NCBI RefSeq assembly: GCF_014203215.1 | Contig: NZ_JACHIM010000001.1 | Location: forward strand, 310,001 to 374,000 | Length of the DNA stretch: 64,000 nucleotides | Direction: 5' to 3' | Source of the DNA: Bartonella callosciuri | GTDB lineage: Bacteria; Pseudomonadota; Alphaproteobacteria; Rhizobiales; Rhizobiaceae | In this document: piece by piece, positions 17,395 through 28,543 of the stretch | Layout: each line of letters begins with the position of its first letter | How positions within the stretch are numbered: position 1 is the stretch's first letter | Program-made: the position numbers and the translations under genes | Notes under the pieces: model-generated | What the model was told of the DNA's origin: nothing | The model's database searches: none | What the model saw: the letters and a program-made list of their open reading frames with translations, nothing else

Positions 17395-19079
17395 ATGAAT
17401 GGTTCATTGGTACTCCTTCATCTTGCAGGCGCTATTTTTCTCCTTCTTTGGGCCACACGCATGGTGCGCACAGGCGTTGAACGCGCCTATGGTGACAAGC
17501 TTAAATACAAACTGCGCCACGTCATTTCCAGACCATTATTTGCTATAAGTTTTGGACTTTTTACAGCAATGATTTTACAAAGCTCTACAGCAATAACGCT
17601 CCTTGTTGGTTCTTTTGTTGAGTCTGGTTTTGTCTCTGGGTTAGCCGGGCGGCTGTACGTGGGGAAGAATTAGGATCAGCATTAGTTGTCAAAATCTCTC
17701 TTATGATCTTACTCTCGTGGTACCGCTTTGTCTTTTAATCGGTACGTGTATCTTTATGACAACTGAAAAACGCGATTGGCGCCAAATAGGACGTATTGTC
17801 ATCGGTATTGGCCTTTTGATTTTGTCTTTACAAATGATAAGCACAGCCACAGAACCTTTACGTGATAGCGCGATTTTGCCTAGCATCATTAGCTATCTTT
17901 CAACCGATTCTGTTTCCACTTTTTTATTGGCAGCAACATTAACTTACCTCTTGCACTCATCTATTGCAGGGATTATTTTGATAGTCAATTTTGCCAACTA
18001 TGATCTTATCCATGCTCAGCTATGTGTTGTAATGGTTTTCGGCGTCAATTTTGGTTCTTTCCTCATAGCACCACTTTTAACACGCAACGCCTCCCCTAAT
18101 ACCCGCCTCGTTCCATTGGGGAATTTACTCATGCGTGGAGCCGGTTCAATCCTTGTCCTTATCTTATTTCTCTTTTTTCAACCGCCAATCACATGACTTG
18201 GGAATAACGCTTCTACTCAAGTTATTAACGCCCATATCATTTTCAATGTTTTCATTCTCCTTGCCGGGATCCCACTTTCAAAATGGACTTTAAAACTGAC
18301 CACTAAAATTGTTCATATAAGTACAAAAAAAACGCCAGTCGATAAAATGCTTAACTTATCTGATCAAACAGCTCTTGATGATAGCGTCCTTGAACGTCCA
18401 ACTTTAGCGCTTTCTAATGTCATGCGTGAAGTTATCCATATTTGTGATCTTGTGGATATCATGCCAGAAAAAATCATGGAACTTTACGAAAATTCTGATC
18501 CTGATATCATTCGTGAACTCAACCAGCTGAATATTATATTAGACAAAAAACATACTGCAATCAAACTTTATCTCGCCCGATTAGCTGGACAAAAACTGTC
18601 TGATGAAGAGGCCCTTCAAACACAAGAACTTCTAAGCGCTTGTATAAAATTAGATCAAGCAAGAGACATCATTATTCATAATATGCTTATGCTGGTTAAA
18701 AAGAAACAACAAAAAGGTTTAAAATTCAGCACCGATAGATGGAATGACTTGCTTCATTTCCACACCATTGTTCTCGCTAATGCGCATATCGCATTTAATG
18801 TTCGTGTTTCGCGGGACACACACTACGCATTTACTGGTGCAGAAAAAAGATCAACTGCGAAATTTAGAAAAAGAGATGAGTTTAAAGCATTTTAAATGCC
18901 TTCGTGAAGGTGATCTCAAAAATGTAGAGTCGTCCAGCCTTCATCTTGATACTGTACGCGATCTCAAACAAATCAACTCCCTTTTAACCTCAATGATCTA
19001 CCCAATTTTAGAAACACAAGGACTACTCAAAAGCTCCCGCCTGCGTAATCCTTGGGAACAACAAACAGCAAAATATTAA
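17395..19079 (+). pseudogene. Na/Pi cotransporter-family protein with PhoU-like domain, broken
   Basis: A gene for an NptA/YjbB-type transporter split into pieces. The first part reads in one frame to 17673 (LLLWATRMVRTGVERAYGD; ILQSSTAITLLVGSFVESG), shifts frame near 17650 and again near 17695, then continues from 17717 to a TGA at 18194 that falls in an otherwise open frame. That frame resumes (LGNNAS onward) and carries the PhoU-like segment (VMREVIHICDLVDIMPEKI). A last frameshift near 18830 moves the C-terminus (LEKEMSLKHFKCLREGDL) to another frame ending at 19079. At least three frameshifts and one nonsense codon make function very unlikely. Confidence 0.88.
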
Positions 19080-19728
19080 TCTTAAAAAGAGATAATAAAC
19101 GAACCATATCAATCATTGCATTATGAACATTGAAGTGTCCTTATAAAGGAGGCACACTTTAAAGCACTATAAAGGGAAAAGGTGTGTCATAAGAAATATA
19201 AATATTCATGGATATTTTTATAGATTGGACCGACACAATATGTTTCAAAGAATTACAGAGAAACATTTTAAAACCTCATTTCAAACAACATTGATACCGT
19301 ATTGGTGATATTCTTTTCAACTTTTTGAGTATCAATTTTACTTCTGGCGTTAATCACATCATTTTAGTTTTTTGCAAAACTTGTATAAAAACTTACAAGA
19401 AAGCCTCTCATAAATATACATTTTATGATTGCAAAGTACTCTCGCAGATATTTTTACGTAAAGTGGTTGTTAAATTCAGCACTTTTTGTAATATTAGAGA
19501 AATTATATATTATGGCTCAATAAGTTAGCCATATGTTACGTGCGGTATATGATTTTATAGATATAATACTGCAGGCAGAAGATATTCACATTGGTTGAGA
19601 ATCCACGAAGCAGAAATTTTAATAAAGTTCCCAGCAAGAGCCCCTCGGCAAAAAGAAGTAAACCTTGACCTTTACAAAGCTTACCCTAATTAGAACTAAC
19701 AGTTTAAATTCAGGCAAAGGAGAGTACA
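19080..19728. other. Intergenic, no gene seen
   Basis: About 650 bases between the broken transporter and the GlsB-like gene. AT-rich, only short frames of random composition. GGAGAG just before 19729 is the ribosome binding site of the next gene. Confidence 0.55.
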
Positions 19729-19980
19729 ATGGAAGACGCAAATATCGGCTGGATTGCAGCTATTATTATCGGTGGCCTTGCAGGTTGGGCTGCGCAATAT
19801 ATTATGAAAAGCCAGACAGGATTGTTTCTAAACATTATCTTGGGGATTATTGGATCCGCATTAGCTAGCTTTCTTTTTGGCCTTTTAGGTGTGAGTTTTG
19901 CCGGGTGGCTTGGCTATCTTATTTCAGGTCTTATAGGCGCCTGTATTCTTATATGGATAGGGCGAAAAATACGATCATAG
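19729..19980 (+). CDS. GlsB/YeaQ/YmgE-family small membrane protein
   Basis: An 83-aa, glycine-rich inner-membrane protein of the family formerly called transglycosylase-associated. It has three hydrophobic helices: IGWIAAIIIGGLAGWAAQYI, FLNIILGIIGSALASFLFGL and GYLISGLIGACILIWIGRKI. The family is linked to stress responses, but its molecular role is not known. The start ATG is preceded by AAAGGAGAG. It stands alone between decayed regions yet looks intact. Confidence 0.9.
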   Translation: MEDANIGWIAAIIIGGLAGWAAQYIMKSQTGLFLNIILGIIGSALASFLFGLLGVSFAGWLGYLISGLIGACILIWIGRKIRS

Positions 19981-21041
19981 AACATTATTCACTTTTTAAG
20001 GCACCTTTTTGTGCTGAGTGAAATTGTTAAAATATTTCTGCCATAGTTTTAAAGATGCAGCCAATGGTGGAATGGGGGTTAGATGCTTAAGCTGCAATCT
20101 CTTACATAACCTTACATCACCATTACCGCCTCGTTAAACTAGAAACGGTAGAGGTCTTTAGCAACACATATGCCGCCATAACGAATATGCTGTGATGTGC
20201 TCATACCAGCGGAGATATCGATGTTGTTTAGAATGCAATACGAGCTTATCTTTCTATCATTCCGGCTTAAAATATCATTGATTGAATATCTAATTATTCC
20301 TACTATCTCATAATGCCCAAGGTTCTGGTAAGAAATAAAATATACCAATCACAATAAAACCTTGCTCATCTCAATATAATACCAATACAATCAATACATA
20401 TTATTATAAGAACAACAATTGCTCCAAAACTCTATCGCATAGTACTTAACTCTATGCACTCTACAAACAGGACCATTTCATTCAAAGACTCAAATATCCC
20501 TTTTGAATTTCATAAATGAAAAGAAAGTTTCCTAGGATGCGTCGGAGATAAAAAACTAAACGTTATAAAAAGATACTCTTCCCTTGTTATTCGGTATCTT
20601 CTATTCTCACCTTTTATGAATTAAAGACTTTCTCAATCACCCAATATAAAATTTAAAGGACCACACATTTCAAAAATCATTTTTTACAATGAAAGAATAT
20701 TATATTCAAACTCTATAATATTTATCACTTATTAAAAATCTCTAAGGATTAATAATATTAATAAGTTTGTTATTATCGATGATTTTATTACAAAATAATT
20801 TAGTCTTTTATAAACGATATTTTTCTAACATTCCTGCATTCGCATATACCATAACATCACTATAAAGCCAAAAAACTTTATGATTTGATAAGATTTTTAT
20901 TCTTTTTTAAATAAACATATCAACACCAACTTTTTAACATTCAAAAATTTGAATGCATTTACGTGATATAAATTTTTTCATAAGCTTATACTTTTTTAAT
21001 GAAAGGTTCCATTAATCGTCTTACTTTCATTGTTTTGAAAA
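19981..21041. other. Decayed AT-rich region with a phage-tail-like fragment
   Basis: About 1 kb without an intact gene. On the minus strand a frame at 20139-20348 ends with STSQHIRYGGICVAKDLYRF, which resembles the SGALxVxGGxGxAKDLY element found repeatedly in phage tail and appendage proteins. The likeness is short. The rest, 20350-21040, is extremely AT-rich. Confidence 0.35.
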
Positions 21042-21835
21042 CTACATGCCTTCTCTAATAAATTTTGCAAGCCGTTTTAAGTAAGCATCTTTAGCAAGGT
21101 TTTCTTTAATTGCATCTTCATAGAGGACTTTGTTATCAATGCTGTGTGTAGGAAATTCTTTGATATTTTCTTCTCTAATGAAGAATTTATCTGCCGCAAA
21201 ATATAGCTCACTGTTCTCCATTAATAATCAGATTAATCTATGTTTTTTCCTAATAGATTTCATTTTATTAATGAAAGCAAAATCATCTTTAATAACATTT
21301 TTTGAGAATATTAATGAACTATATGTTGTATCTTTAATAGATTGTGCAAATCTTGTTGTTAATTTCTCTTGTATAAATTCTTTTCCTACAGTGTGACCAA
21401 TTAATATCGACTTTGATTTATAATGTGTAAATTCGTCACTTTGATGGTTTTTAGGATCAAAAAAATCGAAATATGGATTAGAGCTTGAAATACTATTTCC
21501 AAGACATATCATTCTCCCATCATTGCTATGTCTAAAACAGTTTCACATAAGCTAACTAATTTTTGAGGTTCATCTCTTAAGTAGCTGTTATTATCACATA
21601 TGAATTCTTCAAATATAATGGTTTTAACTTTTGGAAATGCCTAAACCTTTATCACTATCAAGAAAGTTCCAAAACGCATAGTATGAAAGGGCTTCAGATA
21701 AATCATAATATATGATTTTCCTTCATTTTTTAATTAAGATTCAATCCAATAAATATATTCTCTGTAGATCTTCTTTAAGTTCCCATCGGTTAAATTTTTC
21801 CTTTACAGCTTTCCATTTAAAAGCTTGCTACCTTT
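21042..21835 (-). pseudogene. Remnant of a phi29 gp16-like phage DNA-packaging ATPase
   Basis: Reading leftward from about 21835, broken frames give in order KEKFNRWELKEDLQRIYLLD, YYDLSEALSYYAFW, PKVKTIIFEEFICDNNSYLR, KLVSLCETVLDIAMMGE, then an open frame from 21512 (MICLGNSISSSNPYFDFF, KLTTRFAQSIKDTTYSSLIF), a TGA at 21228, and in the same frame ENSELYFAADKFF and AYLKRLAKFIREGM to a TAG at 21042. From memory, the order and spacing match the podovirus encapsidation protein (phi29 gp16), for example its TIVFDEFI, CLSNAVSVVNPYF, TRFGRLIDGTEYG and LRKLASAF elements. The N-terminal Walker A part is missing. At least two frameshifts and one stop. Confidence 0.65.
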
Positions 21836-21916
21836 GCATTTCTCCATTACAAGAAGCGTTTATTTATATCATCCAGTATAGTGTACAGAATACGATTTTA
21901 GATGTGGAGTGAAACG

Positions 21917-22432
21917 ATGTCTGATCCTAGAGATTCCATCTTACCACCTCTAACGTGGCTATCTGATCAAGATCCTCCAATACCAGAAAGCATCCGCAAT
22001 TGGCTTATGGAGTCGGACTCTATGACACTTCGATTGAAACAGCACTGTACCTGCATCCATGTCGAACCACAACGTGAATGTTTTATTACGCATGACAAAT
22101 TGCAAGAAGAAGCGGAACATTTGCCCAAGAGTGCACGTTACTGGCTACGCGAAGTCATAATAATGGGAGATAATCAGCCTTGGCTCCTTGGACGTACTGT
22201 AATTCCGCAAGAAACTCTATCCGAACACCATCAAGCTCTGATGCATTTAGGCACTATACCACTGGGACATTATTTATTTAATCATGACAAATTAACCCGC
22301 GATTACATTCATATCGGCCAGCAAGGTGGACTATGGGCACGACGTTCCCGTTTGCGATTAGAAGGCAAGCCATTGTTGCTAACCGAGCTTTTTTTAACAG
22401 CTTCACCGCTCTACACAACAAATCCTGCATAA
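21917..22432 (+). CDS. ubiC: Chorismate--pyruvate lyase UbiC
   Basis: Releases pyruvate from chorismate to give 4-hydroxybenzoate, the first step of ubiquinone synthesis. The protein shows the family pattern: [12 protein letters not shown], then [41 protein letters not shown] and [21 protein letters not shown]. The conserved Arg of WLREV, the Arg of RTVIP and the Glu of LTELF are present. I use the ATG at 21917 because GGAG lies seven bases upstream; an ATG at 21902 has no such site. About 171 aa, intact, next to phage debris on one side and a long gap on the other. Confidence 0.92.
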   Translation: MSDPRDSILPPLTWLSDQDPPIPESIRNWLMESDSMTLRLKQHCTCIHVEPQRECFITHDKLQEEAEHLPKSARYWLREVIIMGDNQPWLLGRTVIPQETLSEHHQALMHLGTIPLGHYLFNHDKLTRDYIHIGQQGGLWARRSRLRLEGKPLLLTELFLTASPLYTTNPA

Positions 22433-23832
22433 ATAAAAAACACTATACTTTTTCCATTCTGAAAACTCATTGATTTTATATAATTTTTTCAAGGTAAGGA
22501 ACAAGTTTTCAAACTTATCTGAATAGCATACTATGCATGAAAAACTTTTTTCGCAATACTTTTTAAACCATTCCAACGCGGAAATATCGCCACTTTTACA
22601 AAGAAGCATTTAAAAATCTCTTTTACCTCATCCTAACCATGAAAACATAAAACAAACTTGTCTTTGATAAGCTTTGAATATGTACACCATATTAAAAATT
22701 ATCTGCATTTAAGTTACCTGCAGAAGAATATCCATCCTTTTAAAATATATGGTAGCTCTAAATACCAAGAAACATTTTTGAAGCATCAAAGATGATTGAC
22801 AACATGTTTAAAAAAAACTTTAAATTTTTATCAGACAGTTTTTCTAACCGCCTTATTTTTTCTAAAAGCTTCTTGAGATTGCAGGAATAAATTTTTAGAA
22901 AAGTTAAAACGCTTATAACTCCTTTAATGATGTAATTCTCATAGAGGAAAGCAGAACATAGCACAAAAAGAGGCATCTTGTTTCTCCATCAATAGAAAAA
23001 AACACCAATTTGCTTATTTCAAAGAACTCTTCCCTCATACTAATTTTACAGGATAAATGCTTCTTAACAATGTCTCCATGCTTTCTGTACACTGAATAAG
23101 TTGCCAGTCGTAAAAAACACTTTCAAATGCCCTTTGCAAATTGGTAAGATTCATTCTAATTTTTTACGAAAGTTATTGCAAACCTTAGAAAAACTCATTT
23201 AGCTTGGATAACGTTCCTTGAGCTCTACCATAACCTTACCGATATAATGTAATCTTTCGGCCCTTGTTTGTGCCAAAGCTTCAAAAAGCATTTATTCAAC
23301 TTTTTTCTCATCGAACCGACAAGAACGGAATTCGCAAATAGCTTCTATCTCCTCTTGTTTTTTATACCGATTATAAGAGACAAAACCCTTTATAAATAGG
23401 CGTTAACTCCTCACACTATTGAAACATTTTAGTGAAAACCTACTGTCTCTGATGATCATAGACCTCCGGATTCCCTTTATCACGATCTCTAAGCATCTGT
23501 TAAACGAAGTATAACAAGACAGGCCCATCTTAGACCCTCAAAGCATTTTGAACACAACACCAATCTAGTCTCACGCAACATAAATTTACCCAATTTGTTC
23601 CAACAGAAAAACCATCTTTAACCAATCTTTATCTATCTGCAATGCACGACTAAAAAATAATAAATACTCAGATCTTAGAAAATCCAAAAACAAGACTTTA
23701 CCTCTTCGTGGAATATACCTATACTTTCCATCGTAAGCAAAACAGTGTAAGAACAAGATACATAGCATTGATGGTGCTTTTGTATAACGTTGATCATTAT
23801 GCCTTTCAAAAAGTAAATTGTGGATGCACACT
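22433..23832. other. 1.4-kb region with no intact gene; possible decayed gene on the minus strand
   Basis: No supported gene. On the minus strand around 23400-23050 there are in-register fragments of protein-like composition: RYKKQEEIEAICEFR, LFEALAQTRAERLHYIGKVM and ESVFYDWQLIQCTESMETLL, broken by stops and frame changes. I do not recognise the family. The remainder is AT-rich with random short frames. Confidence 0.35.
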
Positions 23833-25023
23833 ATGACACAAACTATCCCATCTCGCGATCCTTGGAGTGTAAGCAAACCTACAGCCCTCTTAGTATTAGC
23901 TGATGGGACAGTTATTGAGGGTAAAGGAGCAGGTGCTACAGGTATTGCTGAAGCTGAAGTGTGCTTCAACACAGCCATAACAGGTTATGAGGAAATCCTC
24001 ACAGATCCATCATATACACAACAAATTATTAATTTCACTTTTCCTCATATAGGAAATGTAGGCGCAAATAGCGAAGATATTGAAGATCTCACACCCCTCA
24101 ACTGTCGTGGTGCAATAGGTGCTATTTTTAAGGCAGATATTACGCACCCCTCTAATTATCGCGCAAATGAAAACTTTAATAAATGGCTCAAAGCACGTAA
24201 AATTATTGCACTTTGTGGTATTGATACACGCGCACTTACTATTCTTATCCGTGAAAAAGGTACGCAAAATGCCGTCATCGCACATAATCCTCAAGGAGAC
24301 TTCGATATCCTCTCTTTAAAGAAGCGTGCACAAAAATGGTCTGGTCTTATTAATTTCGACCTTACAAAAGAAGTTACCTCTAAATCATTAAGGCAATGGA
24401 ATGAAAAACCATGGGTATGGAATAAAGGATATAGTACAAATAATGTGCATAAGCTTCACATCATTGCAATTGACTATGGCATTAAACGTAATATTCTTCG
24501 CCTTATGGCGATACAAGGTGCACGCATTACTATTGTACCCGCACACACAAATGCAGAAGAAATTCTGGCAATGAACCCCGATGGTATTTTTCTTTCCAAT
24601 GGACCTGGTGATCCGGCTGCTACGGCACAATACGCCATTCCAACTATCAAAACATTGATTGATCGTAATTTACCACTTTTCGGGATATGTCTTGGGCATC
24701 AACTTCTTGCTCTCACGGTTGGCGCAAAAACCATAAAAATGCACCAAGGGCATCATGGCGCCAATCACCCTGTTAAAGATCTTAACACTGGAAAAGTTGA
24801 AATCGTATCAATGAACCATGGTTTTGCCGTAGACACAACATCTTTACCACAATATGTTCAAGAAACACATATTTCCCTTTTTGATGGTTCCAACTGTGGC
24901 CTTCGAATCATTGGAAAACCGGTTTTTTCTGTTCAATATCACCCCGAGGCTTCCCCCGGTCCACAAGACAGTCACTACCTCTTTCAACATTTCTGCGATC
25001 TTATTATGGACTATAAAAAATAG
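23833..25023 (+). CDS. carA: Carbamoyl-phosphate synthase small subunit CarA
   Basis: Glutaminase subunit that delivers ammonia to CarB for carbamoyl phosphate, feeding arginine and pyrimidine synthesis. The N-terminal domain carries FNTAITGYEEILTDPSYTQQ and FTFPHIGNVGANSEDIE. The C-terminal class I amidotransferase domain carries NGPGDP, the nucleophile motif GICLGHQLLA (Cys at about 280), HHGANHPV, and the His/Glu of VQYHPEASPGPQDS. I use the ATG at 23833 (MTQTIPSRDPW), the usual rhizobial start, rather than upstream TTG/ATG codons. About 396 aa. carB lies 3.5 kb downstream on the same strand, not adjacent. Confidence 0.97.
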   Translation: MTQTIPSRDPWSVSKPTALLVLADGTVIEGKGAGATGIAEAEVCFNTAITGYEEILTDPSYTQQIINFTFPHIGNVGANSEDIEDLTPLNCRGAIGAIFKADITHPSNYRANENFNKWLKARKIIALCGIDTRALTILIREKGTQNAVIAHNPQGDFDILSLKKRAQKWSGLINFDLTKEVTSKSLRQWNEKPWVWNKGYSTNNVHKLHIIAIDYGIKRNILRLMAIQGARITIVPAHTNAEEILAMNPDGIFLSNGPGDPAATAQYAIPTIKTLIDRNLPLFGICLGHQLLALTVGAKTIKMHQGHHGANHPVKDLNTGKVEIVSMNHGFAVDTTSLPQYVQETHISLFDGSNCGLRIIGKPVFSVQYHPEASPGPQDSHYLFQHFCDLIMDYKK

Positions 25024-25195
25024 CTTAATTGAAGTCCTTAATTTTTGGGATTTTTTCTCAAACTATATTTCCATGCTGCACACAAATAAGTTGTTTTTCA
25101 ATATAAAAAATAATAATCCTGTCTCCATAAAACGACTTTGATACAACATAAAAAAGAGCGGAATCTGCTCAAGACTCATAAATACTATTTATTTT

Positions 25196-26335
25196 TTATA
25201 TTGCCTTGAAGAATATACTTACCAGCCAGAATACCAAAAACTTAGTGTGCCCACAAGGCGAAAATATTGTCGTAACAACAAGCACATAAAAACCTCTCAC
25301 AAAAGAAATACATAAAATAGAGCAAAATATTAAACTCAATGAAACAACACAGAGCATCGCTTTATGCAATTCTTTTTTAGATATTTGCACCCCCTGCCCT
25401 GAAGCTTTAACGCACGTAAGTACATAACAAGATATTCAAGTAGTACCCGCAAAAAACCAGATAGACCATCACTCTTATGTTGCAAATGTATTAACCAAGC
25501 ATAGCAACAGAGGTAAACAAAACACCTACCACAGCAATACGCCAATTGCTCCATCGCTTAGAAAAATAAAGCAGAATGAAAGCGACCATAATAATCGGGA
25601 CTATACGGAAAACACGATAAAACACTCCGAGAGATAATATGCTCTAATCATAGCTTTCTTTAGCAACGAATGCTCAAAGACATAACCATACAGTTTTCAC
25701 AAACTCATAAAGAAAAAAGACGCCCTGTACCCAGAGAATTATTGGATATGGCCTCAGTTGCAAAAAAAGCACCTAAAGGATTTTCACACTTAATATCAAA
25801 AAGTGCACCGATTCCACACAGAAAAAGATTCTAGAAGAAGAAAACATGCAAAAATAAACAACAAAATAAAAGGACCACGTAAACCTAATTTCCCTAAAAA
25901 AACAATAAATGAACCTAAAATAAATCTCAATCCAAATGCAATTCCCAACAGAGCAAAATTGCCTGTACGCCTCCTATAATCAGCTATATCAGTCAAAGAT
26001 ACCAACAAGTTGAAAAACAAATACCCCTCATTTCTAACAAAAGACGCTCTATAAACAATATAGAAGAGTTTCACATTATAGCATCAGATGAAACTATCAA
26101 GAGTAAAGCTAATAAATAGAAAGAAGCAAAATAGGACCGCGACCATATCGATCAGAAAAATTGCCAATGACAGAAAAAATTGCACTGCTGCATAACCCAC
26201 GGGCAATTTTCCTCCTTTCCACAGAAAAAACACACATATTTTTCCAGTTAACTGATAAAATATTCAGCCAAAACAGAACGAATGATTGCGATAGCAATAA
26301 TATCCAACAATAAAATGATGAAAATTAAAATGAGC
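25196..26335 (-). pseudogene. MFS transporter (TetA/Bcr-like exporter), broken
   Basis: Leftward from about 26335, scattered frames give a recognisable twelve-helix exporter: IFIILLLDIIAIAIIRSVLAEY (first helix, split here by its frame end), then FSVIGNFSDRYGRGPILLLSI (the loop 2-3 motif GxxSDRxGRRP), RRTGNFALLGIAFGLRFILG, LRGPFILLFIFACFLLLES, and a C-terminal part with SKKELHKAMLCVVSLSLIF. These match the TetA/Bcr order. Frames change several times and stops interrupt every long stretch, so no protein can be made. It lies convergent to carA. Confidence 0.75.
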
Positions 26336-27084
26336 CCACGCTAAACAAATTTTGGATTAAGCGTGTGACCTTTCAGAGCAGACACAACCTCCCCAATGCT
26401 TTCTAGAGTTTTTCTATTTTCAATAGTTTTCTATAGCAATTTTTTTTCAATATAAAATGATAACGAAGCAGAAATCTGAGAAAAGATCAGAAAAAGTACT
26501 GTAAAACCCCATTTATTAGACAATATAATACAACTAACATACCAGCCTAGAAATTACTTTCTAGCTTTTAAAAATAAACCACAAACAAAGTTTCAATAAG
26601 TATGAAATACTTTCAATAGCTTTATAAACATGATTATGATGTTTTATGATCCGTATTTTTTCTTTCACTATAATGACTTCAAACAGTTCAGAAAAATTTT
26701 GGGTTTCAGTATCATTGTGCAATCATTGAAATCCTTTAAAATATAAGCCTTTAGCAAGGCTATCTCCATCCCCATATGAACATGCTAAAAGATCAAAGAA
26801 TGCATCATTAAAATAGCCTACCATCTCAATAAAATTGATCAGATTTTAAATATAATGCAAGATTTTATAGACAAAATACAAACTTCTATCAAAGCCATAA
26901 AACTTTTTATTTCATCCACATAGCATATGCAATTTGTGTAATTTTAAAAACCATGAGCATATCGATTTATGCTATGATTTATTATATGCTACCATGAACT
27001 CAACGCCAATCTAATTCGCGAAGGAAAAGGCCGCCTTCAGAGATAACTAGATGATGAACTGTTAATTCCAAAATGGTGTGTAAA
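26336..27084. other. Intergenic, no gene seen
   Basis: About 750 AT-rich bases between the dead exporter and the DUF1460 gene. Only short random frames; the upstream region of the DUF1460 gene is included. Confidence 0.5.
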
Positions 27085-27924
27085 ATGCGAAAAATATTCC
27101 AATTAATTTTAATTTCAACGCTAGCTACAGGATGTGATCTTCAAGATTCTGGTACGAAAAAGGATATTTCAGAGAACAAAATGGAGATAGAACAAACAGT
27201 TAGCTTAACCCTAGATCCATATACTTTAAATAAACTGAACGCTCTTCTTGAAAAACGCTCGAAAGCCCACCACCGTGAAAGAGGAGAAATAATTGACTTA
27301 CTTTCTGAAGCTTTTTTAGGGACACCTTACCAGGCAAACATGTTACATGGCTCAGAAAAAATACCAGAAAAACTGATAATCAACTTTAGAGGTTTAGATT
27401 GCTTCACCTATCTGGACTATGTTGAAGCATTACGGAAATCAACATCGCAAACAGAATTCATAAACAACGTTGTCCGCACCCGTTACGTTGATGGTAATAT
27501 TAGCTTTTTGAATCGGAAACATTTTTTTACCGATTGGGCTTATAGAGAATATAAACTCGCCGATGACATTACCGCCCAAATAAGCCCTCATGCAGTAAGC
27601 ACTGAAAAATATCTCAATAAAAAAGCTGATGGTAGCAACTACCTTCCTGGCTTACCAGTTGTTAAACGCAATATAACGTATATTCCAAGCCATTTTATTA
27701 ATGAAAAGGTTATAAGTCGTTTGCAAACTGGTGATTTCATCGGTATTTATACTAAATTGGCTGGATTAGATGTAACGCATGTAGGCTTCTTTATTATGAC
27801 AGACCACGGCCCTATGTTACGGAATGCTTCCTCGCTAAAAAAGAATGAAAAAGTTGTAGACTCTCCTTTTATGGATTATGTCGCAAAAACACCAGGAATT
27901 ATTGTTTTAAGAGCTCGTCAATAA
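27085..27924 (+). CDS. DUF1460 lipoprotein, NlpC/P60-like amidase family
   Basis: A predicted lipoprotein of 279 aa. The start at 27085 (MRKIFQLILISTLATGC) gives a classic lipobox LATGC with Cys17; the ATG at 27073 would add four residues. The DUF1460 domain (PF07313) shows YLGTPYQANML-type FLGTPYQANMLHGSE, INFRGLDCFTYLDYVEALRK with candidate catalytic Cys106, RNITYIPSHFIN, and DVTHVGFFIM with candidate His232. Relatives are thought to act as peptidoglycan amidases/peptidases in the envelope. It sits between carA and carB and ends at a strong hairpin. Intact. Confidence 0.87.
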   Translation: MRKIFQLILISTLATGCDLQDSGTKKDISENKMEIEQTVSLTLDPYTLNKLNALLEKRSKAHHRERGEIIDLLSEAFLGTPYQANMLHGSEKIPEKLIINFRGLDCFTYLDYVEALRKSTSQTEFINNVVRTRYVDGNISFLNRKHFFTDWAYREYKLADDITAQISPHAVSTEKYLNKKADGSNYLPGLPVVKRNITYIPSHFINEKVISRLQTGDFIGIYTKLAGLDVTHVGFFIMTDHGPMLRNASSLKKNEKVVDSPFMDYVAKTPGIIVLRARQ

Positions 27925-27927
27925 TTT

Positions 27928-27954
27928 ATATGGGGGGATAGCATCCCCCCATAT
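27928..27954 (+). terminator. Hairpin after the DUF1460 gene
   Basis: ATATGGGGGGAT-AGC-ATCCCCCCATAT is a perfect 12-bp stem with a 3-base loop, three bases after the stop codon. It is not followed by a T run, but its strength and place suggest a transcript end. Confidence 0.65.
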
Positions 27955-28543
27955 TATCAAATACGTATTAAAATTATTAAGCCAAATAGCCAAGTTCTTG
28001 CATTCTATACAGAATCCAATGCCTTTATTTAGAGTTTTAATAACAGAATAAAATAATTTTTGTTTCGCTTCGTCTATTGATACGATAGAACACTTCGTAT
28101 CAATAATTATGACTTTAATTAATTTGTGATCAATCTCCCCCTAAGCTTTAATATTATTACAAAAAACTAAAGTACAAAGAATTACAATTTAAAAATTTAT
28201 AATGACAAACCTAACACTCACGATCAACCAATCATATTTATCGCTTTGTATAATCTCCCTCTTTGTATTCTGCAAAATTTCACTTCCATAAATAATGGCT
28301 TATGTTTCATACTTACGAATTATCTTTCATATTCTGTCTTTTTCGTGCATTGTTGTTTTTTATTAAAGGGCACACTCTCACAGCTCCAAAGAAGATATTT
28401 ATCTCCCATTCTATGAAAAAAAGCAGGGAAAAGGCATTTTATTGCTTACTTTCTTTGTCACTTAACCTATAAAACAACTTTAGCCTCAAAATTTAATTCT
28501 GTCTGCGACAACCGCGTACGGACGTTTGTTATAGGGAAAAACC
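27955..28543. other. Upstream region of carB, no gene seen
   Basis: About 590 AT-rich bases. No leader peptide or riboswitch that I can recognise; it must hold the carB promoter because a strong hairpin precedes it. Confidence 0.5.

Noticed and set aside
19325-19528. Rightward 67-codon frame
   Set aside because: Random composition, no ribosome binding site, AT-rich intergenic DNA.
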